NCBI GenBank assembly: GCA_029783825.1
Contig: JAREIK010000751.1
Location: 854,790-918,789, forward strand
Origin: Sapria himalayana
Lineage: Eukaryota > Streptophyta > Magnoliopsida > Malpighiales > Rafflesiaceae
DNA length: 64,000 nt
Reading direction: 5' to 3'
Shown: in pieces, positions 62,717-64,000 of the stretch
Numbering within the stretch: position 1 is the stretch's first letter
Layout of the letters: every line of letters starts with the position of its first letter
Notes under the pieces: generated by a model
The model's database searches: none
Told to the model about the DNA's origin: nothing
The model's input: the letters and a program-made list of their open reading frames with translations, nothing else
Program-made: the position numbers and the translations under genes

Positions 62717-62995
62717 TTTTGGAAGCACTATACTAGAGCAAATAGAAGTGGGTGGGCAAACCTGAAAGCTCATGAGATTGTCTAATCAGTCATTGTTCAG
62801 AGGTAAACATGATGTTTTGGGACGTTTCTTACCTTTTTTGTGTTTCTTCCTTTCTTTTCTCTCTAAAAAATTGTATCATTTGATGGCATTTCAGGCTATT
62901 GTGCCAATTATTCATTTAAAAAGTTGGCCAACATCATCCCTATGTCATCCATATGTGCTTAGTCTTGGAAAGAGTTGTTATAAAAAATATATGAG
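62717..62995. other. Short stretch without recognised content
   Basis: Sequence between the PPR relic and the tandem repeat. The + frame from 62,772 (110 codons) runs into the repeat and has no domain. Confidence 0.5.
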
Positions 62996-64000
62996 TATAA
63001 CTATATATAAATATTTGTATAACTATATAAAACTCTATATAATTAAATATAACTATATTTGTAACTATGTATACATATATGTAAATCTATATATTTATTT
63101 ATAACTTTGTATACATTTATGTACAACGACTTATAACTACTTATATGAATATATCTATATATAACTATATGTTTAACTATATATAATTATTTATAACTAT
63201 ATATACTATATGTATAATAACATATAACTATAAATAATTGTATCTTACTATATGTATAACAATAAAAAATTTTTACATAACTATATTTAAATATATAATT
63301 TACAATATATATTTAATATACATTTTTATACATTAATATATAAAAATGTATTTTACTATATCTATACCTATACATAACTATATGTATAAATATATAAAAT
63401 TAAATAAAAATATATATATACCTACATGTATAAATCTAAGTTTAACTATATGTGTAATTATATGTATAACCTCATGTAACTATATTTATAATTACATGTA
63501 TAACAACATACAATATTATGTTTAACTATATGTGTATAACTATATATAAATATTTGTATAACTATATAAAACACTATATAATTAAATATAATTATATTTG
63601 TAACTATGTATACATATATGCATATATGTAAATCTATATATTTGTTTATAGCTTTGTATACATTTATGTATAAATACATATAACTACTTGTATGAATATA
63701 TATATATATATATAACTATATGTTTAACTATATATAACTATGTATAACGATATATACTATATGTATAATAACATATAACTATAAATAATTGTATCTTATT
63801 ATATGTATAACTATAAAAACATTATACATAACTATATTTAAATATATAATTTACAACATATATTTAATATACATATTTATATATTAATATATAAAAATGT
63901 ATTTTACTATATCTATACTTATACATAACTATATGTATAAATATATAAAATTATATGAAAAAATATATATACCTACATGTATAAATATAAGTTTAGCTAT
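62996..64000. repeat. 539-bp tandem repeat, about 1.9 copies, open at the window end
   Basis: TATAACTATATATAAATATTTG occurs at 62,996 and again at 63,535. The two following stretches stay parallel with few differences (ATAACTATAAATAATTGTATCTTA near 63,219 and 63,775; CCTACATGTATAAAT near 63,421 and 63,972). Small indels occur, such as an extra GCATATAT in copy 2. Each unit is itself made of TATAACTATATGTATAA-like pieces. The second copy is cut by the window end, so the array may go on. Confidence 0.9.

Overview
The window is AT-rich nuclear DNA from a flowering plant. This rests on plant-only gene relics (a SMAX1-like fragment, an egg-cell-secreted EC1-type fragment, an RF-like PPR) and on plant-type Ty1/copia, Ty3/gypsy, CACTA, MULE and PIF/Harbinger elements. 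I cannot tell monocot from eudicot. No intact host gene is visible. The only intact long reading frame is the gag-pol of a young copia element. I found no tRNA, rRNA or CRISPR array.

Layout. 1-4,807 is a degenerate TATC tetranucleotide tract. It stops exactly at a CACTA-like terminus (4,808). That repeat family (copies A 4,808-7,105, B 12,635-13,600, C 59,244-60,285) lies next to gene relics. Copy A is followed by a tubulin-folding cofactor D pseudogene (about 7,147-8,565). Next comes a SMAX1-like relic carried inside a MULE with long terminal inverted repeats and a perfect 9-bp target duplication (10,271-12,237, a Pack-MULE). 13,672-21,325 is a 7.6-kb almost C-free, purine-dominated tract. 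21,340-25,877 is a decayed CACTA element with an antisense TNP2-type transposase pseudogene. 27,775-32,090 is a decayed antisense copia element, and 32,150-36,720 holds three diverged LTR-like direct copies. 39,217-40,570 is a second antisense copia relic. It was split by an intact copia element (40,576-45,591; 386/385-bp LTRs with no substitution between them, TSD ATGTC). 50,408-51,407 is an exactly 1,000-bp PIF/Harbinger deletion derivative (TSD TAA). 55,480-59,243 is a decayed Ty3/gypsy element cut off by copy C. 61,257-61,656 is an EC1-type pseudogene, and 61,886-62,716 a PPR pseudogene with three in-frame stops. 62,996-64,000 is a 539-bp tandem repeat running off the window end.

The region is a nested mobile-element graveyard with one very recent arrival. 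Relative order: gypsy before CACTA-like copy C; antisense copia relic before the intact copia element. The most informative loci are the Pack-MULE with a SMAX1-like fragment, the CACTA-like family beside gene relics, the intact copia element with a 22-bp tandem repeat and hairpin in its U3, and the two very long simple-sequence tracts. The many long frames in the simple-sequence tracts arise because TATC and CTT-type repeats contain no stop codon in the open strand; they are not genes.
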